A DNA stretch of 64,000 bases from Streptococcus salivarius (GCF_002094975.1 NZ_CP015283.1:1969501-2033500), one strand, 5' to 3'; counted from the first letter of the stretch, positions 17,605 to 27,774 are shown. A program made the numbers and translations. Notes: generated by a model not told the origin, from the sequence alone.

Positions 17605-18858
17605 CTATTCGTCACCAGTTAGGTCAGAGAAAGTTGCCTCTGAGTCTGTTTCAGTGTGGCTTGAAGAACTTGATGATGAGCGTTCAACACTTGATGAAGC
17701 CTTAGATTCAGATGATTTTTCAGTGCTTGATGATGAACTTTCTTTTTCCTTGTAAACATCAACGTTGAAAGCCCACTTATCACCCTTATAACTTACCTGA
17801 ATTTGAGCATATTTTGCCTTGATAAGATCTGACAACTTACTATCACTGTTAAGAACATCGTAAATCTTTTGAGCGAGAGCTTTGGCATTGTCTTCCGTTT
17901 TAGCACCATCTTTAGGTCCATCTACAATGTCTTGAGCCTTAGGCGTTTCACCTTGACGGTAGAGGGACGTGCTTTCAGTGTCCTTCTTAGCAGTAGCATT
18001 TTCACCAGTCTTATCACCTTCATGTGAGAAGAAACTCCATGCAGGACGACCTGAACGTTTTTGTTGATATACTTGTTCGAATTCACTTTGAACCTTGTCT
18101 TGGAAAGCATCATCAGTCAATTCTTTTTCCTTAGAACTTTCTGTACTTGCTTTGCTTTCACTACTGCTTGCTGTTGAGCTTGATGCAGAAGATGATGATC
18201 CACTTGTCGAACTTGATGAAGCATCTTTAGATTCTGATGATGACGAAGATGAATCCTTGCCATCTTTAGAATCTTTGTCTTTATCGTTGTTATTGTTTGT
18301 AGTGCTATTTGAGAATGAAACGCTATTGTCAGAATTATCTGGAGCGTAAATCACTGTATTCTTAGAATGGTCATCAGAGACAAAAGTGCTGTTATTGATA
18401 ATCACTCTGTTGTTATCACCATAATAGTTGTTGATAACAATCTTAGAATGTGCACAACGGTAACCATTACCAGTCACATGGTAACCTGCTGGGACATCAC
18501 CATCACGTTTCAAGATGAGGACGTCACCTGCGAAGATAAGGTCAATATTCTGAATATTATTATCGTAGGCTAATTTTTCAATAGAAATTCCAGTCGCTTG
18601 AGAGATTCCCCACAAGGTATCTCCCCATTGAATCACGTATTGTTGGCCATCTAACTGCTGTGGATTGATGTTCTGAGTTGTCAAATTATTTGTAATTTGT
18701 TCAGGTGTGCTGGCAATCCAGTTTGTAATATCAGCAGCGTGAGCACTCGTTTGATTTTGATAAAAGCTATCTGCTAACACAGATACCATAGGCATCCCAG
18801 TAGGTGCTAGTAAAGCGCCAAGCATCACAGCTTTACTAACATAATTTTTCTTTTTCAT
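17605..18858 (-). CDS. Secreted LysM-domain protein with Ser-rich low-complexity regions
   Basis: A 417-residue exported protein. The signal peptide is at residues 1-29 (MKKKNYVSKAVMLGALLAP...SVLA). One LysM domain (YVIQWGDTLWGIS to AGDVLIL, residues about 73-117) should bind peptidoglycan. It is followed by an Asn-rich stretch, two Ser/Asp/Lys-rich low-complexity segments (about 195-250 and 360-405), and between them a region with QSEFEQVYQQKRSGRPAWSFFSHEG. There is no LPXTG anchor, so retention would be by LysM. AAGGAGG precedes the ATG. It is the first gene of a two-gene transcript. Confidence 0.85.
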   Translation of the reverse strand: MKKKNYVSKAVMLGALLAPTGMPMVSVLADSFYQNQTSAHAADITNWIASTPEQITNNLTTQNINPQQLDGQQYVIQWGDTLWGISQATGISIEKLAYDNNIQNIDLIFAGDVLILKRDGDVPAGYHVTGNGYRCAHSKIVINNYYGDNNRVIINNSTFVSDDHSKNTVIYAPDNSDNSVSFSNSTTNNNNDKDKDSKDGKDSSSSSSESKDASSSSTSGSSSSASSSTASSSESKASTESSKEKELTDDAFQDKVQSEFEQVYQQKRSGRPAWSFFSHEGDKTGENATAKKDTESTSLYRQGETPKAQDIVDGPKDGAKTEDNAKALAQKIYDVLNSDSKLSDLIKAKYAQIQVSYKGDKWAFNVDVYKEKESSSSSTEKSSESKASSSVERSSSSSSSHTETDSEATFSDLTGDE

Positions 18859-18896
18859 CGTATTTCCTCCTTATATCATACGAAACTTACTTTGCT

Positions 18897-18926
18897 ATTG
18901 TACACCCTTATTATTATATTTGTCAA
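18897..18926 (-). promoter_or_regulatory. Promoter of the LysM operon
   Basis: On the minus strand TTGACA, 18 bases, TACAAT, about 40 bases upstream of the LysM gene start. Confidence 0.65.
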
Positions 18927-19037
18927 TAAATTCTATAACTTTCTAATCTAACGTTAATACTAGTTAATGATTTGTCCTAAAAATAGACTAACCCTAGCTT
19001 TATTCATCTGACATTTAATCATTTGTCCTATCTTTAG

Positions 19038-20576
<1,539 letters not shown>

Positions 20577-20595
20577 AGAATGATAAAAGTTTTCT

Positions 20596-20731
20596 TTGAG
20601 ACCTACCTTAGGTGAAACGGGCGCTAGCGACTTCCTTGGAAATTCCATAACTAATTTTGAGCCTAAAGTCTCAAAAATTCTGAGTGGCTGAAACATAATG
20701 TTTCAGCCACTTTTTTCATAGCAGAAAGTCT
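20596..20731 (+). repeat. Intergenic structured repeat, copy A (with terminator)
   Basis: This ~136-nt stretch matches 60258-60397 along most of its length: TTGAGAC, CCTTAGGTGA, a GCGAC/GCGAAC-CTCCTT block, CTAATTTTTGAGCCTAAAGT with CTCAAAAATT as a hairpin, then a GC-rich stem followed by T residues. The terminal stem differs in sequence between copies but keeps pairing. It begins 20 bases after lysS. Confidence 0.7.
20683..20716 (+). terminator. Terminator of lysS
   Basis: AGTGGCTGAAAC and GTTTCAGCCACT form a 12-bp stem over a 5-base loop, followed by six T. It is the 3' part of repeat copy A. Confidence 0.85.
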
Positions 20732-21184
20732 TGATGGGGCTTGCTTTGAAAAAAATCTATCGTATAAAATAAAAGAGTTAACTTCCCTAAATATACTGAC
20801 CACAAGAAGTTAGAGAGAAGGAGATTACAGCACCATAACGCTTGGTCGGATAAAATTTTTTTCATGCTAGCGAGAGTTTCAAAAACTGATGCAAGCTCCT
20901 GTCATGCTAGGATTTTTGAAGTACTCCACGTAATTTGATACCAAGTTTCCTAATTATGTACGTGAAAACATTAGCGATCGATGAGTGGAACTTTGATATT
21001 TCAAATCTTAAAATTAGATTTTTATTTTTTTGAAACTCTATATAATACCAATTAATCTGTACTTTTAATAACCATCATAATAATGGGTATAAGTAATCGT
21101 ACATAATAAGCATTTTGTACTCGTCTTTCACCTTTTTCCATTACTACTTTTTTGATAAAATATTTCTAACAAAAGGAGGGAATT
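20732..21184. other. Intergenic stretch without recognised gene
   Basis: About 450 bases between the lysS terminator and the 21185 gene. It is AT-rich, contains CATGCTAG twice (near 20863 and 20914) with nearby TCAAAAA/TTTTTGA segments able to pair, and no plausible coding frame. AAAGGAGGG at its end is the ribosome site of the next gene. No other function is visible. Confidence 0.4.
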
Positions 21185-22063
21185 ATGAAAGAAATCATTA
21201 AAATTTTCGAGTACATTGTCGTTTACTTTATACCTATCTTATCCATTAGCATACAATTATTTTCTGAGCTAAAAGCTAAAAAAAGTGAGGAAAAAGTTAC
21301 TGCCGAACTGGCGAAAAATGAAGTTAATTTTACAATTGAAGAAAACAATGGTCAAATTATAATTAACCAAAACACTGACACAATCAACCAAAAATTGCAA
21401 GAACAAGTTGAACAATACAACCGAAAACTTGAAAATAGCAAATTTTATTCTAGAGTCTTATTCAAAATCTCAAGTTATATTTTCTTAGCAATTATCATTT
21501 TAAATTTCACCTATCAAATTATTAATGTTTTAGATACCCTATCAGCAGCACCTTGGCCACTAGCGAATCTCTTCACAAATCCAAATGCGGAAACTAAATT
21601 TCATGTTCTGATTATAGCTTTTAAGGATGCGTTACCAAGTATCTATAATCAAATTTTACAATTTATAGCTCTATTTTTACTTATAAACTCTATAAAATGG
21701 GGGGCACGTATCTATCTTTCAGTACGAGGAAGTACTGGTAAATTCTTATATTATTTATTTGTAAGTTCTATTTATTTCTATAACTCCATGCTGAACTTCA
21801 GCAGTACTATCAATAGCTATACTCAAAGACTACTACCTTATCTTAAAGACTCGTCTCAAGTATTTGTTACTCTTATTTCTACATTTATATTACTCTATAT
21901 TGGTCTAACAGTTTCAGAAGTAACCGTCAATAGGTTCTTCGACTTACAAAAAGCAGAGAAAAAATCAACTGTTCAAAATTTTATCATCAACTCAATGGAC
22001 AACTTTATTACCCAACTACTTATACCTATTTTTATATTAATTGTTATACGCTACATCAGTTAA
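21185..22063 (+). CDS. Orphan multi-pass membrane protein
   Basis: A 292-residue protein that I do not recognise. It has an N-terminal membrane helix (residues 10-27), a soluble Glu/Lys/Asn-rich segment with a coiled-coil look (about 30-90: KAKKSEEKVTAELAKNEV, INQKLQEQVEQYNRKLE), then four to five further membrane helices (about 95-120, 155-175, 190-210, 228-250, 272-290). AAAGGAGGG is an excellent ribosome site 4 bases upstream. The gene is isolated between two housekeeping genes and is clearly more AT-rich than lysS and mntH, which suggests gain by transfer. No partner gene is adjacent. Confidence 0.7.
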   Translation: MKEIIKIFEYIVVYFIPILSISIQLFSELKAKKSEEKVTAELAKNEVNFTIEENNGQIIINQNTDTINQKLQEQVEQYNRKLENSKFYSRVLFKISSYIFLAIIILNFTYQIINVLDTLSAAPWPLANLFTNPNAETKFHVLIIAFKDALPSIYNQILQFIALFLLINSIKWGARIYLSVRGSTGKFLYYLFVSSIYFYNSMLNFSSTINSYTQRLLPYLKDSSQVFVTLISTFILLYIGLTVSEVTVNRFFDLQKAEKKSTVQNFIINSMDNFITQLLIPIFILIVIRYIS

Positions 22064-22269
22064 AATAATATCCTAAAAGTATTGTTTATAAAAATAAATG
22101 ATACTTTTTTAGTATCACTACTCAATAAAATTACTTATTCAACATTTTTTTATTCCTCACCTAACAAACCAATTGATGTTATTGTTTAACATCATACCGT
22201 AAAAGTTCATCATATAAACACCCTGGAATTAATTGGACATTGTATATTCTTCTACAACCCATTCCTTTC

Positions 22270-22297
22270 TTGCACATCTTCCTCATAGTGTTATAAT
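22270..22297 (+). promoter_or_regulatory. Promoter of mntH
   Basis: TTGCAC, 16 bases, TATAAT, ending about 65 bases upstream of the mntH ATG. A manganese-responsive operator may be expected here, but none is clear by eye. Confidence 0.6.
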
Positions 22298-22361
22298 AAA
22301 ATTGTCGGTCTGTCTAGAAATATGCAAGTTTTAGGCAGATATGACTTAGAAAGAGGTGTTT

Positions 22362-23696
22362 ATGACATCTTCAAAAAAGGTTTCCCTTTCTGAGGTTAAC
22401 CAATCAATAGATACACCAAATAATAATCGTTTTTGGCAAAATCTTAAGGCTTTCTTGGGACCTGGGGCTCTTGTAGCCGTGGGTTACATGGACCCAGGGA
22501 ACTGGATTACCAGTGTCGTCGGTGGGGCAACCTACAAGTACAGTCTTCTTTTTGTCATCTTAATTTCATCTTTAATCGCTATGCAGTTGCAACAAATGGC
22601 TGGAAAATTAGGGATTGTGACTCAAATGGACCTGGCTCAAGCAACTGCATACCACTCGCCCAAATGGCTACGATACACGCTTTGGGTGATTCTGGAGCTT
22701 GCCTTAATGGCGACGGACTTGGCCGAGGTGCTTGGTTCTGCCATCGCACTTAACCTGCTCTTTGGTATTCCAATTATGGTTGCCATTCTGGTGACAGTCC
22801 TAGATGTCTTCCTACTCCTACTCATCATGAAGCTGGGATTCAAGAAAATCGAGGCTATTGTTTCAACCTTGATTTTGACCATCTTGGTTATCTTTGTCTA
22901 CTTGGTAGCCTTGTCTGAGCCTAGTATTAAGGGAATCCTCGAGGGTTATCTCCCTACGCCAGCGCTCTTTGAGCCACATGCTGCTGGGCACACCAACCAG
23001 TTGACTTTGGCACTTGGGATTGTGGGTGCAACCGTTATGCCACATAACCTCTACTTGCACTCATCCTTGTCACAGACTCGTAAGGTTGACTATTCTGATG
23101 GTAAAGACGTGACTAAGGCTGTCCGTTTCATGACCTGGGACTCCAACATTCAGTTGACTTTGGCCTTTGTGGTTAACTCCCTCCTCTTGATTTTGGGGGC
23201 AGCTCTCTTCTTTGGTCACGCTTCTGATATTTCAGCCTTCTCACAAATGTACAATGCTCTTCAGGACTCTAAGATTGCTGGTGCGGTTGCTAGTTCAACA
23301 CTTTCAACCCTCTTTGCCTTGGCACTCTTGGCTAGTGGTCAAAACTCTACCATTACTGGTACCCTAACTGGTCAGATTGTCATGGAAGGTTTCCTCCACA
23401 TGAGGTTACCACAGTGGGTAATTCGTTTGTTCACACGTCTCTTCGCCTTGCTACCTGTTATCATTGTAGCCATTCTCTACGGCGATCAAGAAAAGACACT
23501 GGATCAACTCTTGGTTTATTCACAAGTATTCCTTTCCATTGCCTTGCCATTTTCTATCTTCCCTTTGATTTACTACACTTCTAAAAAATCACTCATGGGA
23601 AAACACGTCAATGCCAAGTGGAATACCTTCCTCGGTTATGCCATCGCTATTGTCCTAACCATTCTCAATCTCAAACTTATCTTTGATACGTTTTAA
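22362..23696 (+). CDS. mntH: Nramp-family Mn2+/Fe2+ transporter MntH
   Basis: A 444-residue NRAMP proton-coupled divalent metal importer with about 11 membrane helices. The metal-binding helix 1 motif GYMDPGNW is near residue 43 and the helix 6 motif VGATVMPHNLYLHS near residue 225 (DPGN and MPH are the metal ligands). QNSTITGTLTGQIVMEGF follows near 330. GAAAGAGG lies 5 bases before the ATG at 22362; the GTG six bases upstream is rejected. It is monocistronic. Its natural terminator is missing because an IS30 copy begins 2 bases after the stop codon. Confidence 0.95.
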   Translation: MTSSKKVSLSEVNQSIDTPNNNRFWQNLKAFLGPGALVAVGYMDPGNWITSVVGGATYKYSLLFVILISSLIAMQLQQMAGKLGIVTQMDLAQATAYHSPKWLRYTLWVILELALMATDLAEVLGSAIALNLLFGIPIMVAILVTVLDVFLLLLIMKLGFKKIEAIVSTLILTILVIFVYLVALSEPSIKGILEGYLPTPALFEPHAAGHTNQLTLALGIVGATVMPHNLYLHSSLSQTRKVDYSDGKDVTKAVRFMTWDSNIQLTLAFVVNSLLLILGAALFFGHASDISAFSQMYNALQDSKIAGAVASSTLSTLFALALLASGQNSTITGTLTGQIVMEGFLHMRLPQWVIRLFTRLFALLPVIIVAILYGDQEKTLDQLLVYSQVFLSIALPFSIFPLIYYTSKKSLMGKHVNAKWNTFLGYAIAIVLTILNLKLIFDTF

Positions 23697-23698
23697 AC

Positions 23699-24783
23699 CT
23701 TGAATTGTCAAATTAAGTGCATACTTTCCCCATAGAATACTTCATAAGGTGTTTTCCAGTTAAGACATTTTCGTGGCCTATTATTAAGTTTGTTCTCCCA
23801 TAGCTGAATAGTCTGATCATCAACCAATGTTAGATCACTACCCTTTGGAAAATATTCTCTAAGTAATCCATTCGTGTTCTCATTGGTTCCTCGTTGCCAT
23901 GGAGCATGAGGGTCAGGAAAATAGACTTCAATGTTCAATTGATCACTCAATTTCTGATGATACGTGAATTCTTTCCCTCTATCAGGAGTTACTGTATACT
24001 TCGTCAAGGGTTCTAACATTTTTACCATAGCTTCTATTACCAACTTGCTTTTCTTAACAGCTACCTTTTTGATTTTTAGAAAACGAGAATAACGGTCTGT
24101 TAGAGTAACTAAACAAGCTTTTCCAGTTTTACCTGCAACAGTATCGGCTTCCCAATCTCCTATTCTAGTTCGATTATTAGCTTCTTCTGGTCTTTCGTGA
24201 ATTGTATGAGAAATGGATATTTTCCCTCTATTTTCAACATGACCTTTAGTATGACGTGTTTTCCCACGATGACGAAGTTTACGAATGACACCACGAGCAC
24301 CATGAGATAATGAGTTATCCTCAAAATGTCCTCGGTAAATGGCTCTATAGATTGTTTGATAACTAATAACAGTTTTTCCGTACTCTAATTGCAACCGACC
24401 TTCTATTTCTTCAGGAGACCATTGGTAATCGAGAAATAGATGTTTGACGGTATTGCTTAAATTGTGATCTATTTCAAGCATACGTTTTCGTCCACAGTGT
24501 GATTTAGCCATATGGTAAGATTCCTGTGCATGATTTGGAGAATAAGCTCCTGATTTTGTATGGCGCTTCCACTCACGACTAATACTAGATGGATGACGAT
24601 GAAGTAACTTAGCAATTTGAGAAAAATTTAGGCCTTGCGTACGGTAAATGAGAATACTTTCACGCTCGTCTATGGTAAAATGATGGTAGCTCATAAGATT
24701 TCCTTTCGTAACTAGTTCGTTCAATTCTATTTTACTAGAAAATCTTATGAGTTTTTATTGTGCACTTATATTGTATATTCAAG
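23699..24783 (-). mobile_element. IS30-family insertion sequence, copy 1
   Basis: A 1085-bp element bounded by imperfect inverted repeats (CTTGAATTGTCAAATTAAG at the left end, the complement of CTTGAATATACAATATAAG at the right end). It carries one transposase. The second copy at 29308-30392 has the same length and an identical protein in opposite orientation. A 2-bp AC flanks this copy on both sides, a possible target duplication. It abuts the 3' end of mntH. Confidence 0.9.
23708..24694 (-). CDS. IS30-family transposase (copy 1)
   Basis: A 328-residue IS30 transposase: N-terminal helix-turn-helix (IDERESILIYRTQGLNFSQ, then IAKLLHRHPSSISREWKRH, residues about 8-45) and a C-terminal DDE catalytic core (IGDWEADTV near 180, the second Asp in VTPDRGKEF near 232, and Glu in GTNENTNGLLREYFPKG near 270). 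GAAAGGA lies 6 bases before the ATG at 24694; the longer TTG-started frame is rejected. The gene appears intact, so the element may be active. Confidence 0.95.
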   Translation of the reverse strand: MSYHHFTIDERESILIYRTQGLNFSQIAKLLHRHPSSISREWKRHTKSGAYSPNHAQESYHMAKSHCGRKRMLEIDHNLSNTVKHLFLDYQWSPEEIEGRLQLEYGKTVISYQTIYRAIYRGHFEDNSLSHGARGVIRKLRHRGKTRHTKGHVENRGKISISHTIHERPEEANNRTRIGDWEADTVAGKTGKACLVTLTDRYSRFLKIKKVAVKKSKLVIEAMVKMLEPLTKYTVTPDRGKEFTYHQKLSDQLNIEVYFPDPHAPWQRGTNENTNGLLREYFPKGSDLTLVDDQTIQLWENKLNNRPRKCLNWKTPYEVFYGESMHLI

Positions 24784-24819
24784 ACAAAAAAATAAGGCCA
24801 GCGCCATGCTGACCTTGTT

Positions 24820-25032
24820 TTAATTTTTGAAGGCTTCAACGAGAACTTGGAATTCCTCGTTGCTTAGGGTAATCCCCTTGCCCATCTTGGTGTGGTCTGG
24901 ACTCCATGCACGGATGTCATACTTAGCCGGTGCGCCATTAAAGCTCACACGATTGAGTTCCTTAGTCCAACCCTTGTCATTCTCAGACAAAACCAAGAGT
25001 TTTTCTTCAATTTCAAATGAAAATTCTGCCAT
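24820..25032 (-). CDS. YdbC-like ssDNA-binding protein (PC4 fold)
   Basis: A 70-residue protein of the YdbC family, with the PC4/transcription co-activator fold that binds single-stranded DNA: FSFEIEEKLLVLSENDKGWTKELN and KYDIRAWSPDHTKMGKGITLS, with the conserved W and KMGKG loop. The ATG follows GGAGG by 7 bases. The gene lies just inside the IS30-flanked block and its 3' end is 36 bases from IS copy 1. Confidence 0.88.
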   Translation of the reverse strand: MAEFSFEIEEKLLVLSENDKGWTKELNRVSFNGAPAKYDIRAWSPDHTKMGKGITLSNEEFQVLVEAFKN

Positions 25033-25150
25033 TTGCTTACCTCCACTAGCTTTATTCGTTTTTTTTTGTGAAAATTGTCTGTTTTAGAATGAAGTTATCC
25101 ACAAAAATTCACCTTTCATGCTATAATTATTTTATCAAGAAACGAGGGAA

Positions 25151-25441
25151 ATGACCATGATAAACTTTTTAGAAGCCGTAAAGCATCAGCTTCATCAGTT
25201 TGTGGAAACAGGTCACAGCAAACCTGTCCACCTAATGCAGAATCAACTTATTAACGATATCTATCATGCTATTGATCATAATCAAATGGTCATGCTGACA
25301 TCCAATCAGAAGACCTATAAGGGCTACATCAACCGTTATGACAGGGAGCGACAAGCCATCTTTATCGAGCAAGATAAGATCATCAGCATGATTGAACTTA
25401 AAGAAATCAAACGTCTAAAAATCATATCGCAACGAGGTTAA
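25151..25441 (+). CDS. Conserved small streptococcal protein
   Basis: A 96-residue soluble protein not assigned to a function. The C-terminal half (HNQMVMLTSNQKTYKGYINRYDRERQAIFIEQDKII) looks like a small beta-barrel, as in YolD-like or Sm-like proteins, but this is only an impression. GAGGG lies 3 bases before the ATG at 25151 and 9 bases before the ATG at 25157, so either may be used. It stands alone between a divergent neighbour and its own terminator. Confidence 0.7.
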   Translation: MTMINFLEAVKHQLHQFVETGHSKPVHLMQNQLINDIYHAIDHNQMVMLTSNQKTYKGYINRYDRERQAIFIEQDKIISMIELKEIKRLKIISQRG

Positions 25442-25465
25442 GTTTATCAGTTAACCTCGTTTTGT
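25431..25465 (+). terminator. Rho-independent terminator
   Basis: AACGAGGTTAA and TTAACCTCGTT pair across a 9-base loop with a T-rich tail; the stem overlaps the stop codon of the 25151 gene. Confidence 0.75.
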
Positions 25466-25472
25466 TATTAGG

Positions 25473-25501
25473 TTGACTTTTTTGAAACCACTTGCTATAA
25501 T
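25473..25501 (+). promoter_or_regulatory. Promoter of bioY
   Basis: TTGACT, 17 bases, TATAAT: a near-consensus vegetative promoter 35 bases upstream of the bioY start. Confidence 0.8.
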
Positions 25502-25503
25502 AA

Positions 25504-25531
25504 GTTAACTATTTATTTATGAAAGGTTAAC
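25504..25531 (+). promoter_or_regulatory. BirA-type biotin operator
   Basis: GTTAAC, 16 bases, GTTAAC: inverted half-sites with the spacing of BirA operators. It begins directly after the -10 box and covers the transcription start and the bioY ribosome site (GAAAGG), so biotin-bound BirA should block expression when biotin is plentiful. Confidence 0.7.
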
Positions 25532-25535
25532 TAAA

Positions 25536-26075
25536 ATGACACGAAATCGTACACTGTCGCTTATTCTTCCAGCCTTCGGTGCTGCTATCATTGCCGCACT
25601 GGCTCAAATTGTTATTCCTATCGGTGCAGTTCCAATCACACTACAGACTTTCGCTGTTGGACTTGTTGCTGCCATCCTTAAGCCAAGAGAGGCGACACTT
25701 GCTGCTACCCTCTACCTGATTCTAGGTGCCATTGGTCTACCTGTTTTTGCAGGTGGAGGCGGTGGGCTCCAAGCATTCTTTGGTCCTTCAGCTGGCTATT
25801 TGTTGGCTTATCCATTTTTCGCCTTTGTCACTTCAAAACTGTCGCATGCTGAGACTCCTATTTGGAAAATCTTTGTGGCTTTTGTTTTAGGTGATGCACT
25901 TGTCTTTGTCGGTGGTATCCTCAGCCTTCACTTTCTTGGAAAAATGGGTTGGTCTGCTGCTGTAGCAGTTGGCTTGACACCTTTTATCATTCCTGATCTC
26001 TTAAAAGGTCTCATCGTCGCTTTGGTAACTAAGCCAGTCTTAAAAGCTCTTAAAAATCATAGCTACTTTAACTAA
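25536..26075 (+). CDS. bioY: BioY, biotin-specific S component of an ECF transporter
   Basis: A 179-residue BioY protein with six membrane helices. Family signatures are VPITLQTFAVGL near residue 28, the loop LGAIGLPVFAGGGGGLQAFFGPSAGYLL near 62-90, and GDALVFVGGILSL near 120. It binds biotin and works with the shared EcfA/EcfA'/EcfT module, which is encoded elsewhere. It is probably repressed by BirA through the operator overlapping its ribosome site. It is a single-gene unit. Confidence 0.95.
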   Translation: MTRNRTLSLILPAFGAAIIAALAQIVIPIGAVPITLQTFAVGLVAAILKPREATLAATLYLILGAIGLPVFAGGGGGLQAFFGPSAGYLLAYPFFAFVTSKLSHAETPIWKIFVAFVLGDALVFVGGILSLHFLGKMGWSAAVAVGLTPFIIPDLLKGLIVALVTKPVLKALKNHSYFN

Positions 26076-26127
26076 AAAAGATTGAAGACTTTGTTCGTGT
26101 GAACAGAATCTTCAATCTTTTTATTTT
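26076..26127 (+). terminator. Bidirectional terminator
   Basis: AAAGATTGAAGA and TCTTCAATCTTT pair and are flanked by A and T runs, serving bioY and the convergent CHY zinc-finger gene. Confidence 0.8.
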
Positions 26128-26438
26128 TCAAAATAAATATCATAGTGCTTTGAACAAGCTGGGTTGAAGGCACTGTGACAACTGGGACAAGCTTCTACAT
26201 CTTGATACTCCTCAATTGTCATCTCATGCCTACAAACGCCACAGATAAGGACCTTGTCCTGCTTCAATTGACAAGGATAAGCTCGATAGCTATGATCCTC
26301 CAAGCTATCATGACACTGATAACAGGCATAATACTTCTGGCACTCGAAGCATTTTAGGGCAACAATATCTAGTTGGGAATGGTAGTGCTGACATCTACTC
26401 TGATCATCTACCAGGAGCCCATTGATTTGACTTGTCAT
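26121..26438 (-). CDS. CHY zinc-finger protein
   Basis: A 105-residue Cys/His-rich protein: CQHYHS near residue 16, CFECQKYYACYQCHD near 30-44, CQLKQDKVLICGVC and CPSCHSAFNPACSKH near 85-98. The pattern matches CHY zinc fingers, which bind two or three zinc ions; the partner is unknown. Its ATG overlaps the stop of the upstream U32 gene as TAATG, so translation is coupled with that gene. Confidence 0.85.
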   Translation of the reverse strand: MTSQINGLLVDDQSRCQHYHSQLDIVALKCFECQKYYACYQCHDSLEDHSYRAYPCQLKQDKVLICGVCRHEMTIEEYQDVEACPSCHSAFNPACSKHYDIYFEK

Positions 26439-27724
26439 TAGGCACGAACAGTTTTGCTTGAACCGTCTTTTTGGTAAAGGTTAATTAAACCTTCTTTAGT
26501 TGAACGAATCATGTCACCAAGTTTAACTTCTTGTGGCACGGTAATTGTAAGAAGTTCCATTGGGTTTGGTGCACGGTCAATTTTGTTACCATTGGCATCG
26601 TGAAGGTCTTTGATATCACACTCGAAATGACGGAAGCCTGGTCCGTAGAATTCAACGTGGTCACCTTCGAGGATAACGTTACGTTGACGGATTGTAGCTG
26701 TCATAGTTGCTGGATCAAAGTCTACGACTTCACCAACGAATTTGTATTGTGGAATCTTACGACGAGCTCCAAAGAGTTGTTCGTTTTCTGTTGGTGTCTT
26801 GTAGTAGAAACCTGTTGCCAATTCACGTTGGGCAACCTTCCAGAGTTCGTTAATCAAATCATCTTTGATGGCATAAAAGGCTTCTGCACTTTCCATGTAA
26901 GCGTCACAAGCAGCCTTGTAACAGTTAGCAACTGTTGAGACGTAGTGGACAGATTTCATACGACCTTCGATTTTAAGACTGTCAACGCCATTGTCGATAA
27001 GGTCTGGGATATTTTCAATCATACACATGTCAACGGCTGACATTGAGTATTCTTCAGGAACTTCACCGTGGATACTCTTTCGCTCTTGACCGAATGGCAT
27101 GTCGTAAAGGTCATATTTCCAACGGCAAGACTGTGAACAACCACCACGGTTGGCATCACGGTCTGACATGTGGTTAGAAAGGGTACAGCGACCTGAATAT
27201 GAGATACACATAGCACCATGGACAAAGGCCTCAATTTCAAGATCCGTACGTTTACGGATTTCAGCCAATTCTTCCATAGTTACCTCACGTGCCAAAACAA
27301 CACGGGTCAAGCCATACTCTTTCCAAAAATGGAAGGTTTCAACGTTTGTTGCAGATGCTTGCGTTGACAAGTGGATGTTAAGTCCTGGAGCGTAGGTTGA
27401 ACAGATTTCAATCAAGGCTGGGTCAGATACGATAACAGCATCGAGTCCCATATCACGCAATTCACGGAACCACTCACCAGCACCCTTTTCATTTCCTTCA
27501 TGGGTAACCATGTTTGAAGCAACGTGTACATCAACGCCACGAGCGTGAGCGTATTCGATACCTTCTCGAAGCTCATCCATGGTAAAGTTTCCGGCACGGC
27601 TACGCAAACCATAGGCTTGTCCACCAACGAAAACAGCATCTGCGCCGTAATTTACAGCGACTTTCAATTTTTCCAAAGTCCCAGCAGGTACCAGAACCTC
27701 TGGGCGTTTTTTAGTTGTAGTCAT
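26438..27724 (-). CDS. U32 family protein (RlhA/YrrO-like, collagenase-type)
   Basis: A 428-residue U32 protein: PEVLVPAGTLEKLKVAVNYGADAVFVGG at the N-terminus, the motif EIEAFVHGAMCISYSGRCTLSNHMSDRDANRGGCSQSCRW near residues 160-200 that carries Fe-S cysteines, and SLKIEGRMKSVHYVS near 255. Such pairs in Firmicutes hydroxylate cytidine 2501 of 23S rRNA (YrrN/YrrO, RlhA); older notes call them peptidases. GGAG lies 5 bases before the ATG at 27724. Operon with the second U32 gene upstream and the CHY gene downstream. Confidence 0.9.
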   Translation of the reverse strand: MTTTKKRPEVLVPAGTLEKLKVAVNYGADAVFVGGQAYGLRSRAGNFTMDELREGIEYAHARGVDVHVASNMVTHEGNEKGAGEWFRELRDMGLDAVIVSDPALIEICSTYAPGLNIHLSTQASATNVETFHFWKEYGLTRVVLAREVTMEELAEIRKRTDLEIEAFVHGAMCISYSGRCTLSNHMSDRDANRGGCSQSCRWKYDLYDMPFGQERKSIHGEVPEEYSMSAVDMCMIENIPDLIDNGVDSLKIEGRMKSVHYVSTVANCYKAACDAYMESAEAFYAIKDDLINELWKVAQRELATGFYYKTPTENEQLFGARRKIPQYKFVGEVVDFDPATMTATIRQRNVILEGDHVEFYGPGFRHFECDIKDLHDANGNKIDRAPNPMELLTITVPQEVKLGDMIRSTKEGLINLYQKDGSSKTVRA

Positions 27725-27774
27725 AATTTCTCCAATTTGCAAGATTGTCGATTTTAGTTTTTAGAAGGCTCCTT

